Origin: Nymphaea colorata
Taxonomy: Eukaryota > Streptophyta > Magnoliopsida > Nymphaeales > Nymphaeaceae
NCBI RefSeq assembly: GCF_008831285.2
Contig: NC_045146.1
Location: forward strand, 23,763,703 to 23,827,702
DNA length: 64,000 bases
Reading direction: 5' to 3'
Made by a program: the position numbers and the translations under genes. Shown here piece by piece: positions 34,406 to 46,299 of this stretch (within the stretch, counting starts at the first letter, position 1; every line of letters begins with the position of its first letter). The notes below the pieces were generated by a model. That model saw nothing but the letters and a program-made list of their open reading frames with translations, did not search any database and was not told where the DNA came from.

Positions 34406-37310
34406 TGTCATGACCTAATTTTTTACACCAATTTTTTTTCTTTAATATAAATAATAGTGGAAGTAACATTGAGTCGTGATCAAAACCAAATCAAATACAC
34501 TGTATTTATTGATTTCAACAATACAAAACACTTTGACCCACACAACTAAAATAAACCCAGAGCCCAAAACCGACGCAGTGTCCAGAATGCCAATGTCCGT
34601 CCGTCACAAGACTGAGGTCGTCACTCCATGAGCCATAATCTATCAAGAACTACCTGTAGAGATAGAAAGAAGGGTCAAAATTCCTCTGAGTATGGAAAAA
34701 TCCAACCATGAATGGAACATGGCCCAACAAAATAATGTTTGATTTTGTAAAACAAATTCATATAAGGACCTTATGAACCACAACCATAAGACTCCAAATC
34801 TTAGCCCGTATTAGAATTACGATTCATTAACAGAAACGAGGTGTACAAAACCTCCAAAATTTCGTAGAATTCCAACTGTGGCCTATCATTACATTGGATA
34901 TGGTCATGGTGCCAAGCAACAACAGAAATCCCCGTGGGCACTCACGGGCAAAACAGAACATATCTTCACCAGGCGGTCCAACAGATCGAGGGTAACCTGC
35001 AGTGAAACCTCCTGAGATATTCCAGATCGCCGCTGCAGCAGCAGGGTCTCTCTAAGAACCCAGGGTGAGAGACCAAGAGATGTCTTGCTCTCCAACAGAA
35101 ACAAAACAAAATCCCGGGGGTGAGAGACCAGGAGATGTCTTGCTCTCCAACAGAAACAAAACAAAATCCCGGGCCCTTGTACCGCCCAATACCCTGTGGG
35201 CCCTCCAGTGCAGACAAAGGAGTGTGCGTCAACAGTGAGCTCAGGCACTCCACTACTTCTCGGGACGAAACCAAACACTGGGCAAAACACAAGCTTGCAC
35301 TCGCATATACCAATGTATACACAGTCCACGTTTCACCTACGAACCTCAAATGCGAGGGTTTATCATTAGTAGACCTCATCTATTACCTCACACAGAAACC
35401 ACCCACAGACTCGGTTTCCTAAACAGAAGAAATAAATCGTTTCTAACTTTAATTTAATGGCCACAAAGCAAAGTCAAATAGACACAAAGTATATCACGTT
35501 CAAGAACTTCAAATAATGATATTATAATCATCATTTGGGAATAAGAAATTTACATTTAAATTTTCAGAACGTGGCTATTACTCCGAATTTAATTTCAAAA
35601 CCCTTTTCTGAAATTTTGAAGCAAACTCAGGGTACCAAGGAGCAATAGTGCATAACATTTCGGTTTTCTACTGAAATTACAAACAAATCTTATAAAAACC
35701 CCCTTTGGGCAATTTTTAAGAACTCAATACCAAATCGCAATTTCGAATGAAATCTGTCGTTTTTATTGAAATAACTTTCGAAAAGCCTCTTTCTGAAAAA
35801 GTTTTCAACAAAAACGTTACGACATGAATTTCTAGAAATTATAACAGCTTTTTCAAGAATTTCGCTAATAAGGTGGACTACTTTTGAAAATTCTGAACAT
35901 AATATAAAACCTGTCGAACCTTAAAATTTCTCATTTCTTCGTCTGATTTTCTCTCTCTTATCGGCGCTCCTTCCTCGTCTTTTGGTTTCGCCCGACGGTG
36001 GAGCTTCCACCGTTCTTCAACAACCCAAGCCAAAGAAAAACGAGACCAGAGGGAGAGATCGTCTTCCTCCCGCATGTTCCGGGGCTAGGGTTCAACGCCG
36101 CCACGCCCACCGACGCCACCAGTTGCCGCTGCCTCGTCCTCTGCTCTCGTCTCTCAACCCTGCCCCAAACCCAGAGCTTCAATGGTGTTCTGCTTCGTCT
36201 CCATCTCGCTGCGATAGGGAGGAACCGACAGATGAAGAGGCGTGACAGGCAGAAATCTGTACACTCACGGTCAAATTCTTCCCTTACCCAAGTCGCCCCT
36301 CTGCTACCCGCATGAGGAAACGGCTGATTTCCAGTCGATCGGGCGACTGCTCTCCACGTCGATAGAGCACGAGGTCATTCCTTCCCCTTTTTCTTATTTG
36401 CTTGCTGTATTTGGGTTTTACCCTAAGTCGAGCAGAGCAGCCCCTGCCCTCTGTTGACAACGTTTGGACAGTTGCTTTCTTTTTTTTCATCATATATTAG
36501 GTTCGGGATGACAGCAGAGTCTTCCCGCTGAGATGTGCGCAGCATGCTCTGTGGCCAGACCCTCCGTGAGGGTTCTGGTATACCAGTTTCTAGTTTGATC
36601 GAATCCTCTACCAAAGCCATTAACATAGATATTCATGCTCGGTTTTAGGGTTGATTGGAGCTTTGTTTTCTCACGGATGAACATACATAGCATAATACAG
36701 AAAACCGAGAGTTTCAAAACTCAACTAAAATCATCATGTCTCACACGACACATCTATATTTAGCATGTTTTACTTATAGAAACTCAGAGAAAACTCGAAC
36801 TAGAGACATTGTATATCATCTTCATTATTCAACGTTTCACGCATGGATTCATATCTGGTAGTATAAACACAAATCTCCATGCGTATACACCTATAAGCAA
36901 TCACAAATTACACGGGCTTCATGATTCACTCATAGCCAAATCTTTCCATACCTGTAAAAATCAAAATCCGTCAACAGTGGTCCTCTTGTTTCTCTTCCAC
37001 AGCCCCTTTCCTTGATCTCCTCCGCGAAGAGAGCAGAATTGTAAACCCTTCTCCTTCTTTTTCTCTCTCTCTCTCTCTCCCTCTCTCTCTATTGTTGGAC
37101 TCTCTCGTTTAGGGCTGCAGCATAATGAGAAATTATTTGCTGTAAAATGTGGTTAAATAGGCCCTTATTAAGACTCCCCCAAAATTACCATACGAGTTTT
37201 GTTTTCAGTTTCTTTTCCCCCTTTCCATTTACCCTTTGCAGTTATAACTTCCTTTATGATAAACTTGACAATTACAAAAGGATAAGGAAAAAGAGATCGT
37301 GGGTCTTACA
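34406..37310 (-). mobile_element. Right LTR of the palindromic gypsy element (inverted)
   Basis: On the minus strand it runs from TGTAAGACCC at 37310 to a TCATGACA-type end at 34406, about 2.9 kb, with the initiator tRNA-Met primer-binding site beyond. It is a mirror of the left LTR with small differences spread along its length and without the extra GA-region duplication. One segment at about 35040-35170 contains a short direct repeat ('gagatgtcttgctctccaac') that the left LTR lacks. Confidence 0.85.
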
Positions 37311-37315
37311 TCAAC

Positions 37316-38737
37316 ACAAACCTAAAACAGGGTTATCCTCGATCTACCCACCCTTTAGCTGAATTATGTCAAACAAGATATTGCAGATAACTTGTTTGAG
37401 CATGCAATCACACCCTAAGGATGCCAGCCTTTGAATATTTAATTGTTATCGCCTGCACTAACTCTTGAGCATACTCAGAAATGACAGCTTTTAACTTTAC
37501 TATCAGCAAACTATCCACTATCAGCGAATGCATCTGAAAGCAACATGAAGTCACATTTTAAGGGAAAATTTGTTTCCAAAAATTTGCATGGGACATAACA
37601 GAACTGTGTTTACTTAGAAGAATCGTACATTTAGCATTTAGTGCATAAGATTGAGTAATTGTCCACGGAAGTCCCCATGTTTGAATTCAGAAGCCAATAT
37701 TCAAGAATTCTTGAGGTCTAGGAATTTCTGGACACATCCACCGCAGGTGAAGCCTTTTGGTGCCAGAATAGCATTGAGAATTGTAAGGAAAACCAAAAAC
37801 AGCTTCAAAAAAAAAGGAAACCTCCTCCTTCTCCCACTTTTTTAGGCAAGGTGGAGGATAACCACTGGTCAGGAACAAGTAGGGGCAAAGCTAGGCCAAT
37901 GCCGATAACACCCAGTAAGTAGAATATCAATAGAAAACAATAGGTCAGGCATAACATAGCTTTCCAGTAGATGATTTGCTAATATCTAAAGACAAATTGT
38001 CCCCAAACATAGATCGATCGCCATTCTGATACCAAACTTCCTTCAAACTTTAAAGTACCCATCAAGCTAAAATCCTCTGCCATTTTTGACAATCCTCAAG
38101 ATCTGCAACAAGTTTCCATGTCTTTATAACTCTTATTCGTTACAGTGTTGAATGGCCTCCTCAGTGCATGTCTCAGTTCCTTTCCCCTTTTATGCATTAG
38201 TTGAATGACTAGGATTTGTAAAATAAAATCCATCATTTTTAGATGCCATTTTGGCCCTCTTGCCAGTGAGAGGACACAGCTGATCTATCTGATCCTTTTA
38301 ATGATTGTGTGATTCAATTTTTCAAATACACAACTAGTTGAAGGATATTAAATTTACCTTCACATGTCTAATACTATGAATCCTCTAATGATTTTCAAAC
38401 ATCTCCAATATACATTCACTAACCTTAAGGCCATAGAAGCAAAAACTGTTTTTAATTCAAAATATGTCATCTTTATTTTCTATAGTATATTACTCGACAA
38501 GATCATCAATAAATGCAACAAAAATACAAGAAAATCCAATACATTGATCTCCCTAAGACCAGAAATGTGCAAAATGAACTACTTCAGTAAAAACCTAATA
38601 AAAGAAGAAGAAAGACTAAAAGCTTGAAGCATATCAATACAAGGACATTCTTTTCTCTACAAGAAACTTGTTCTAATTCAACAAATTATATAATGATGGA
38701 GAAGGTCATCAAATTATGTAATGCAGCTGAAATTTTA
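37316..38737. other. Intergenic, 3' side of the NDUFB2-like gene
   Basis: No gene is recognised. The part nearest 38738 is expected to hold the 3' untranslated region of the minus-strand complex I gene, and possibly a further small 3' exon if the GT at 38785 is used as a splice donor. Confidence 0.4.
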
Positions 38738-40634
38738 TCAGTAACAGGTTACAAAAAGCATTGTATAGTGTATAACTGTATATACCGAATGTGCATGCTC
38801 ATGATCATCCTCATGGTCTTCATGTCCCTCCCATGGACGACGCCAACCCTGAAACAGAAAGCATATACTAGCAAGTATTTTCAAATGTAGAAGGTTTGAT
38901 GAAAAATAGGATGAGATTTAAGAATTACCAAGAGTACGGGACCATCTTGCTTGGCCCTGTATAGCACCCAAAACCTACAAACAGAGAACAAATTAATATT
39001 ACCCCAAGAAAGGATTATCTTTTCTATTCTATCCAATTGAAGAAAGAAAAACTAAAAAAAAATGTCACAGAGAATTTACAAATGCACTTAGATGCATTCC
39101 TGCAGGAAATCAACATGCAACAATTATAAATTTGCAACCTTCCTTACTTTTCTTTTTTCCAGTAATTATATGCACTCCTGCGGGAAATCATCATGCAACA
39201 ATTATAAATTTGCAACCTTCCTTACTTTTCTGTTTTCCAGTAACCAGACAAGCCTAGCTGGAGAATGTTAGGTAACAACTACGTTGAGTCAACATGCTCC
39301 AATGGCAGGGTGAGGCAACCATTTCCCACATCGAAATTCTTGTGAAGAAAAAATTGACAATCCTCAAGGATAAGGTGGTAGAGAACCAAAACTTCTATAT
39401 AGCATGTCTAGGAAATAAATTTTGCAATCTTAAACAAGAAATATAACTTACAGACTACAATAGCAGAAAATAAGCTAAATTTTCTTCACGTTCTAGCATC
39501 AACTAGAAGCTCCTAATTGCCACCCAGTAAACCCAATTTTATAAAATCTGAATCTTCTACGTCCCAAACAGCTGATTCTGCACAATTGTTTTTAAATAGG
39601 TCATTCCTCAACCAACGATCCCTTTAATTAGCTGTCTATGCTTCGAAAGACAAACCAATAGCAATTGCCCGGCAAAATTTTATAACCCAGTTTCACTCAT
39701 TCTCGCTTTTATACCAATATCTTCAATCACATTGTATTTAACTGACACGTAGGTTCTATTTATGATTTATCGCTTCGCCATCAAGGCTCAAGCATGGAAA
39801 ATTTTTTACAGTAACTGCAGCTCCTTTTCCAGATACTATAAGTATAACTTATAATAACTGGAATACACTTCACCACTTCCCACCCGTTCAACTTTCTTAA
39901 CATTATATGATCACAATATTCTGTCATACCTACTGATCCACAGATTCTCTGGAACGCCTTCATCTTTCCTAGAGAAAAGCTAAACCACCCAGACATGTGG
40001 GTTTGGGACCTTGTAGATACTGCAATGAGAAACCACCTGCATAGTCTACTTCAAGCATATGGAATTCTACGTGCTGCCTGATGCCTCTTTACCAATTCCA
40101 TTTAAATATCCCAAACACTCACCAAAATAAAAAAATAAAAAAAAATCAAATCCCCAACTCGAAGCAAATTCCTTCAACCAAATGTCCTTCACATCAAACA
40201 GTTCACAGTCAGAAACCCCCAATGGGTTTCCCATAAAACGTGACGGGAAGCACTGGCCTGACAAACACTCGGGCGGATTATCGAGGCAAGTCAACCAAGG
40301 AGCGCTTGTCTGAACAAAGTGGGGTTCGTCTAACAGAGGCAACGCGCCTCTCAAACATCAGATCGGAAAAAAAAAACAACAGATCCACCAAAAAGATTAT
40401 TCACTAAGAAGATAATAATCAGGCTCAGTTACTGACAGAACAACTCTCAAACCCTAAATACGGGAGAAGAGGGATGATGGGCATGTTGTAAAAAGGGAAA
40501 GAAACGGAATCAGGGCGCGCGTACCACATGACGGCGCACAGGCCTTTGCCGGTGACCACATGCCATCTCTTGGGCGGATAAAGCGTGAGGCCCTTGTACG
40601 TGACGCCATGGCCATCGCCGTGCCCGCCTCCCAT
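38738..40634 (-). CDS. NDUFB2: Complex I subunit NDUFB2-like (NADH dehydrogenase 1 beta subcomplex 2)
   Basis: A small subunit of the membrane arm of mitochondrial complex I, recognised from the plant protein's pattern. Exon 1 (40634-40525) reads MGGGHGDGHGVTYKGLTLYP and continues with a stretch that includes TGKGLCAVM. Exon 2 (38974-38929) gives FWVLYRAKQDGPVLL, with a W split across the intron. Exon 3 (from 38848) gives GWRRPWEGHEDHEDDHEHAH. Junctions are GT-AG and keep the frame. Plant homologues are about 69 residues and end in a His/Asp-rich tail. Here the tail reaches S73 at 38786, and then the frame runs on for 15 residues to a stop at 38738-38740. Either the tail is longer here, or a GT directly after S73 splices to a tiny last exon. 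Intron 1 holds a 78-bp tandem repeat (39093-39248). Confidence 0.82.
39093..39248. repeat. 78-bp tandem duplication in NDUFB2-like intron 1
   Basis: Units 39093-39170 and 39171-39248 are nearly identical ('aacaattataaatttgcaac' in both), with a handful of differences. There is no coding content. Confidence 0.9.
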
Positions 40635-40639
40635 GTTAG

Positions 40640-42700
40640 TATCCTTTCTCCCGCTTCCCTGTCTCCCCCTCTCTTCTCTCTCTTCCAGAAGCAAAGGCCA
40701 AAGGCCGATCTCGCGAGCCTTCGGTGGGCGATTGTATGGGCCTACTAGTAGCGAGCCAGTCCAAGGATTCGGGCAGAATTGAGTACACCACAAACGAGGC
40801 CAAGAAGATTCACTCCAGTCTTTCCTGTAAAAGCTGGAGCAGCATGTGGCTGGCTCGCCCTTGTCTGCGTATAAATTTATGAGATTAGAAAAAGGCAAAA
40901 AGTAAAATGTGTCGAACAAGTTTTATAAAACGGGTTTATTTAACGCTTTCATATTCATCGAATCATGAAATTCCATCCACATAATAATTTGTGATTTTCT
41001 TCGATTTATAATTTTATTAGATTTTGATTACATTCATACGGTTAATTCAATTGAAAACTAACGCCTAAAATGAGGGACGCATTGAGACGCCATCAAATTC
41101 AGCTTAATTGAATTCCATGTATTTGGACTTAAATCAAGACTTTGTTTTTTTCTTTCTAAAACCAAAATTTAGACACAAGCAGCATAAGATTCAACATTTT
41201 AGGTAACTGGGTCAAATCTACGTTAGATCCCAATTGGATACCAAACTCATATTTGAATTTGGTCGTGAAACGCATTTGGATTCAGAATATGATTCTTATT
41301 TGGATTTTGATTTCTTTAAAGTTGAAGCCATAGTCAGGTATGTTTGATCCATTACGTTCATGTGTGTGATGGCTATGGGGACAGTGGGCATTTGGCAGAG
41401 CCATTGATGACCACAAATAGCGATTATTGCTGCAAGAGCACAGCTATAAGTGGCACTTATAGTTCTCCCACATGTGCTTTATCATGTCTTCATCTTTTCC
41501 ATCTTTTAAATATTTTTAAATTACTTTGGACTAATTATTAAACCATTATTAAAAATTATTTTACATCCTAAGAAACAGTTTTAATCAGTAGGCAAACGTT
41601 AATTGTGAATCTAAATGTTCAAAACAAATCAGTCAGTTGCCCCAATTCTCTTCCCGAGAGGCACCGATGTAGTCGAAAAATGAAAGGGGCTTCGGCTCTC
41701 ATTTGGGTGGTCACAAAATTCTCGGCTCTCATTTGGGTGGTCGCAAAATTCTCTTTCCAATGACCGAAAACCTATTCATTAACGCCCCCACCCTTACTTT
41801 GAAAAAACTTAAATGTTAAACCTCCTATCCGCGAATGTTACCATAGTGACAACACATATTATGAAGAATTCCAGTATGATTTTGAAGCCAAGAAAGCATC
41901 TCCCGCCATTAAAAAAAGCCGAAGCTAGGTCTTCTCCTGTCATCTATCAAATGTGGAGCCTTCCAGCGTGCTGCCAGTTATAATGATTCTTTTGGACTTT
42001 GAAGACAACGGTGTTTGTTCATCTCATTTCTGTATTCGAGGACCCATTAATGGCAGAGCTGTTTGAGAGACATCAATATATAATAAACCAACCCAGGTGA
42101 AGATATCAACATGTTAATAAAAAAAGTTATATGGGTCTGTGTGGACAAATGCCCACACAAACTTACACCTAACTTTGCCAATGGCAGTCCTTGAAGCATT
42201 CCAAATATTTCAAATTTACCATGTTAAACTGTAAAGTTGTGTTTGAGAGCCTAGAATCTTATCGTAGGATATATTAAAAAAAATGTGTTTGGAAGGTCTT
42301 TTAGTTTAAATGACATGGATTTTAAATCCATGCCATGTTAAAAACCATGAATTTAAGAAGGGATGAAAAGTGGTCTGATTTTAAATATATGAATCTCAAA
42401 TCACCACAAACCTTAAATCTACGGTACTGTCGTTTTTGACATACAACTAAAAGACATCATAAAGTTAAATTAAAATGCCGCGGCAGGAGCAGGTGAGGAT
42501 ATGCGTCCACAGACAAAACCAAGTCTCAAACTAAGTCAGCCGGCCTGCTTACGTTAGGTCGGTGCGGAAGTTAACCCAGAGGTGGGCTCGAAGGGCTCAG
42601 TTAACTTTTCAGGAAGCTGACCAAGACCGTTAGCTGGAGTTAACCCCGTCGACCATTTACCGCAACCGTCCTTTTCTATATTAAAAGATTAACCGTCACT
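40640..42700. other. Intergenic, no gene recognised
   Basis: A 30-bp tandem duplication lies at 41693-41752 ('cggctctcatttgggtggtc' in both copies, one mismatch). The remainder has no supported coding region. The right part grades into the dehydrin promoter. Confidence 0.45.
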
Positions 42701-42706
42701 ATTTAC

Positions 42707-43024
42707 ACCGACAGAGGTGGGCTTCAGTCGTCGACGAGAGAATACGAGGCCGCGTCGTGGATCTCGAAGCTCTCAGAGCCGTCCATTTTGCCACGTGGAC
42801 GACCTGGAATGGCGCGTATCTCTAGATTAACATTCCGCCGGGCCCTGGACGGGCCGTCATGAAAGCGGACTTCGACGTGTCCGTTTCTCATTGGTTAGAC
42901 GGTCGTATGGACCCCACTGTGGCCTGTCCACCACGGCCGGACCTTCATCACCTCCATCACTAAGCATGGCATCTCTCACTTTCCTTCCTCGCGTCGACGA
43001 CGCGTTCCCTTTGTCTATAAAAGG
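42707..43024 (+). promoter_or_regulatory. Dehydrin promoter: DRE/CRT, ABRE-like sites, TATA box
   Basis: ACCGAC, the DRE/CRT core bound by CBF/DREB factors, lies at 42707-42712. A CACGTG G-box in the ABRE context CCACGTGGAC is at 42791-42800. A second ACGT site, ACGTGTC, is at 42875-42881. A TATA box (TATAAAAGG) is at 43016-43024, about 115 bp before the ATG. This set is typical of cold-, drought- and ABA-induced genes. The sites are seen in the sequence; inducibility is inferred. Confidence 0.65.
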
Positions 43025-43135
43025 AAGGGCGACTGCACCTTCTTCTCCTCACTGAGTTGGCGTTTTCTTCTCTGTTAAGTGATTCGTGTGTTTCGTGATC
43101 TCACCTGAGACAAGTTTTCTTGATTCTCATCAGAT

Positions 43136-44484
43136 ATGGCTGAGGATCGCCCACCACATACCGGCGAGGAGGTTGTTGTTTCTGAGAGGGGCTTGCTAGG
43201 TGCATTTAGAAAGAAGGAGGACGATGAGCATCACCACGATCACCATCACCATGGTCATGCTCCTCCTCCCGCAGAGTCGGAGGAGGTGCTCGTTGCGGAG
43301 TTCAGCCAAGTGAGCGTGACTGCTGCGGCGGAGCAGGAGAAGAAGGAGACGGAACACCACCATCATGGTTTACTGGAGAAACTTCATCGCTCAGATAGCT
43401 CTAGCTCTGTAAGGATCATCTTCTCTTTTGCTATATCTTTCTATTAATCGCCCTTAAAGATGTCCGGAAAGCGCTTTTTTGGTGTAGCTGTCTTGGTGCT
43501 GCCTCTTCCTCTATGTGACTTTTCTTTTACGATCGTGGTTGTTTTAATCTTGATTCATGATAAGATTGATCGATTTAATGAAGAAGAAAATGGGCTTAGC
43601 CTTATTGATGTTGTAGTTTAACACGCCATACAGTATCGCTCTGCATTCCTGGGGTATACTGTTGAGGAGGGGCGGACATGGTCATAAGCCTCTAAGGTTT
43701 CGAACCCTAGATTTCTCACTTTGCATTCAGGCACTTTTCTCTCGCAACAAAGGAATGGCTTTCCATGTGTTCAATATATCTATATCTTGGTGCTTGTTTT
43801 ATATCAATGATTCATTTACCAATAAAGTTCCTCTGTCTTTCATCTGTTTATGCACCAACAGGCAAATTTTAGCCAACACCAACAACCAATTTTTATGCAT
43901 ACGTAACAGAGATTGATGCGTCCTATAGTTTCCATGTTGGATTGTTTTGACGTTAACTCCATTTTCTGATTGTATTGGTCTTTGTTATTTATGTGAATCC
44001 TTTTTCGCTCTCTCAACTTTTTCAGTCGAGTGATGAAGAAGAAGGCGATTCAGAAGAGAAGAAAAAGAAGAAGAAAGAAAAGAAAAGCCTGAAGGAGAAG
44101 CTCAAGGAGAAGATATGCGGCGACGAGGAGAAGCCTAAAGTTGAAGGCCATGGAGTGGTGGTGGTAGAGGCGGAGAAGGACGAAGTAGTGCAGGTTATAG
44201 AAGTGGAGGAACATCCCCCTGAGAAGAAGGGCTTCCTGGAGAAGATCAAGGAGAAGCTGCCTGGTGGCGGCCACTCTACGGCTGCACCGCCGCCGCCACC
44301 ACCACCACCGCCTCCGCCAGTGGTCGAAGCACCGCCAGTTGATCCCGTGCCACATCATCATCCTGAGGGGCACTGCCATGAAGGTGAAGGGCCTGCCAAG
44401 GAGAAGAAGGGCATACTGGAGAAGATCAAGGAGAAGCTGCCTGGCTACCATCCCAAGAGTGCAGAGGAAAGTGGGAACCATTAG
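43136..44484 (+). CDS. Acidic, His-rich SK2-type dehydrin (COR47/ERD10-like)
   Basis: Two exons, 43136-43408 and 44026-44484, joined at a GT-AG intron in phase 0, give 243 residues. The intron falls inside the serine tract, as in other SK dehydrins. An F-segment-like stretch (SERGLLGAFRKK, 16-27) is followed by His-rich runs (32-41 and 74-77), the S-segment LHRSDSSSS-SSDEEE (84-97), a Lys-rich stretch, and two K-segments: EKKGFLEKIKEKLPG (157-171) and EKKGILEKIKEKLPG (217-231). A run of 11 prolines separates the K-segments, and there is no Y-segment. Dehydrins are disordered, hydrophilic proteins that protect membranes and proteins during drying and freezing. The S-segment is a known phosphorylation region and the histidines can bind metals. 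The gene is whole and its promoter carries stress-type elements. Confidence 0.95.
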
Positions 44485-46190
44485 GAATGTGCCAAGTGCA
44501 TGTGGATTTTGCCTACCCCTACTACACTACTGCTTGTGATGTATTTGTTTGTTTGTGGCCATTTTGGCATGGTTTGATCTCTTCTCTGTCAACACCATGG
44601 GACTGTTGGTTTTGGCTTTTACCCATATAATATAGTGTTTGCTGTTGTTGTCTTTGTTGATAATCTTCTTCTATTTCGTAAATAATGGGCAAGGCAACAT
44701 GATCAATCTATTGACATACCATAGAGACACCCAAGGGAATCTCCTTTGGTACAATTTTGGCATGTGAAAGTCTCATGACTCGTTGAATTTTTGTTTCTTT
44801 GGAAAAAGAACTTGAAAAAACAATGCATATAGAATACGAAAAATACACTAAAATCTAAGCAATATTTATCGATATCAAGTTAATGTTATGACAATGACAG
44901 CATTGGACTCCAAAGTTCAGTTTTTTCTCAACTCATTCCTGACTTTCAACGTAAAGTAAAATGGCATACATACAGGTATTTCTCAAATGTCGTAAACTCA
45001 TTTTGGTTAAGTGCATCATTATGGTAAGCTGCTAAGAATGGAAAGCTGTTTTCTTCTTCGAGATGTGTCAGATCCGTATAACAAGTGGTGGGCTCATCGT
45101 TCATAAGACTTATACAATCAAACCAGATCCAAACCCACCTCCAACCAGTAGCACAGTAACTCACATGCACATAAGAAATGCACCTGGGGATGAAAGTGGA
45201 TCAAACATATCTGATTACCCATCTGATGTTGAATATGTTTAGTTGGACCTTGTAAGAAATTTGAATCCGATTATCAACATTATTCCGAGTCAATATGTAG
45301 TTTCATACTAAATCTCAACCTAAGTCCAATAACCAAGATTCGACCATCCATTATATGTAAATGCTAGACCTTTGTTAGTTGGATCCGAATTATACGGCTT
45401 TAAAAGTTATTGGGTCTAAGTCCAAATCTAAAACGAAAAAATCCAATTTAAATGAATTTGGTGAAGAATGGAACCGGCCCAAATCCAAGGACATTACTTC
45501 CCTACATGTACCCGATCATGTGAATATGTCCCAGCCATGTGCTCCCGTGCTCGCTTTCATAACCTTTAACGTCTTCCTGGTGGACAAATTAATTTGGCTA
45601 AACAAGTGCTCAGTTCACGAGGCCAATTTTTTCTTATTGATAAGGGCAATGTCCACGATCATGATCATGCACTCAACCTGTAGAGCCCATTAATCTAGGG
45701 GAGGATCTTCGGCTGCAAACAGTTTGGACATGGATCAACGAATGCATTGAGAAAAATGGCAAAATCCCATGTGATCTGTTCGCTATTCTAAGCATAATCG
45801 ATCCAAACTTTGGACTAAATCAAACTTTTTTTGGTGATAGAAGAAAAGTTTTCAATTGGGAAGCTTTAAAGGTACAGTTTAATCTATCACGCCTACCTGT
45901 AGAGCTCCAAGGTGCGAGATCCTTAATCAGGCTGTCAAACTTTAATCTTTATCTAGGAAAAATAGTAATAAACTCACAAGGAAACCAAAATTTTCTTATA
46001 AGATCATGACATTTCACGCAACTTGGTTATAACTTATAAGCAACTTATACACATAAAGAAAATTGAAATCCCGTTGCTGAATATTGTCAGGATCACAATA
46101 TAACAACAATTTATGGTGCTTTTAATGAACTGATTGTGGTACATTTAGCCATGGACTTTAAATATTTATCTATCCCACGTCTAACATATT
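44485..46190. other. Intergenic, dehydrin 3' side
   Basis: The first 250 bp are probably the 3' untranslated region of the dehydrin gene. The stretch 45190-45480 has the wording of a dispersed plant repeat ('ggatccgaattatacgg', 'gggtctaagtccaaatc'). No coding region can be supported; an open frame at 45379-45693 matches nothing I know. Confidence 0.4.
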
Positions 46191-46191
46191 T

Positions 46192-46193
<2 letters not shown>

Positions 46194-46285
<92 letters not shown>
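46194..46285. repeat. (TA)n-(GA)n compound microsatellite
   Basis: An uninterrupted TA tract at about 46194-46240 runs directly into an uninterrupted GA tract at 46241-46285. Confidence 0.97.
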
Positions 46286-46288
<3 letters not shown>

Positions 46289-46299
46289 GTGTGGGGGGC

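Larger units (their letters stand above)
29418..37310. mobile_element. Palindromic Ty3/gypsy composite, 7.9 kb
   Basis: Two 5' halves of the same gypsy element lie tail to tail as a giant inverted repeat. The left arm (29418 to about 33216) reads LTR, primer-binding site, partial gag on the plus strand. The right arm (about 33560 to 37310) reads the same parts on the minus strand. Both outer edges are the 5' end of the LTR (TGTAAGACCC). The whole is flanked by tcaac at 29413-29417 and tcaac at 37311-37315, a 5-bp direct repeat of the size gypsy integrases make. The arms differ by about 3-4% where I aligned them by eye, which suggests a fairly young insertion. No protease, reverse transcriptase or integrase is present, and both gag parts are broken, so the element is defective. 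Confidence 0.88.

Noticed and set aside
40425-40919. 164-residue minus-strand frame as a gene
   Set aside because: It is exon 1 of the NDUFB2-like gene read through its 5' leader and past its splice donor.
44050-44481. 143-residue minus-strand frame
   Set aside because: Antisense of the dehydrin's Lys/Glu/Pro-rich exon, which gives artificial Leu/Arg/Trp runs.
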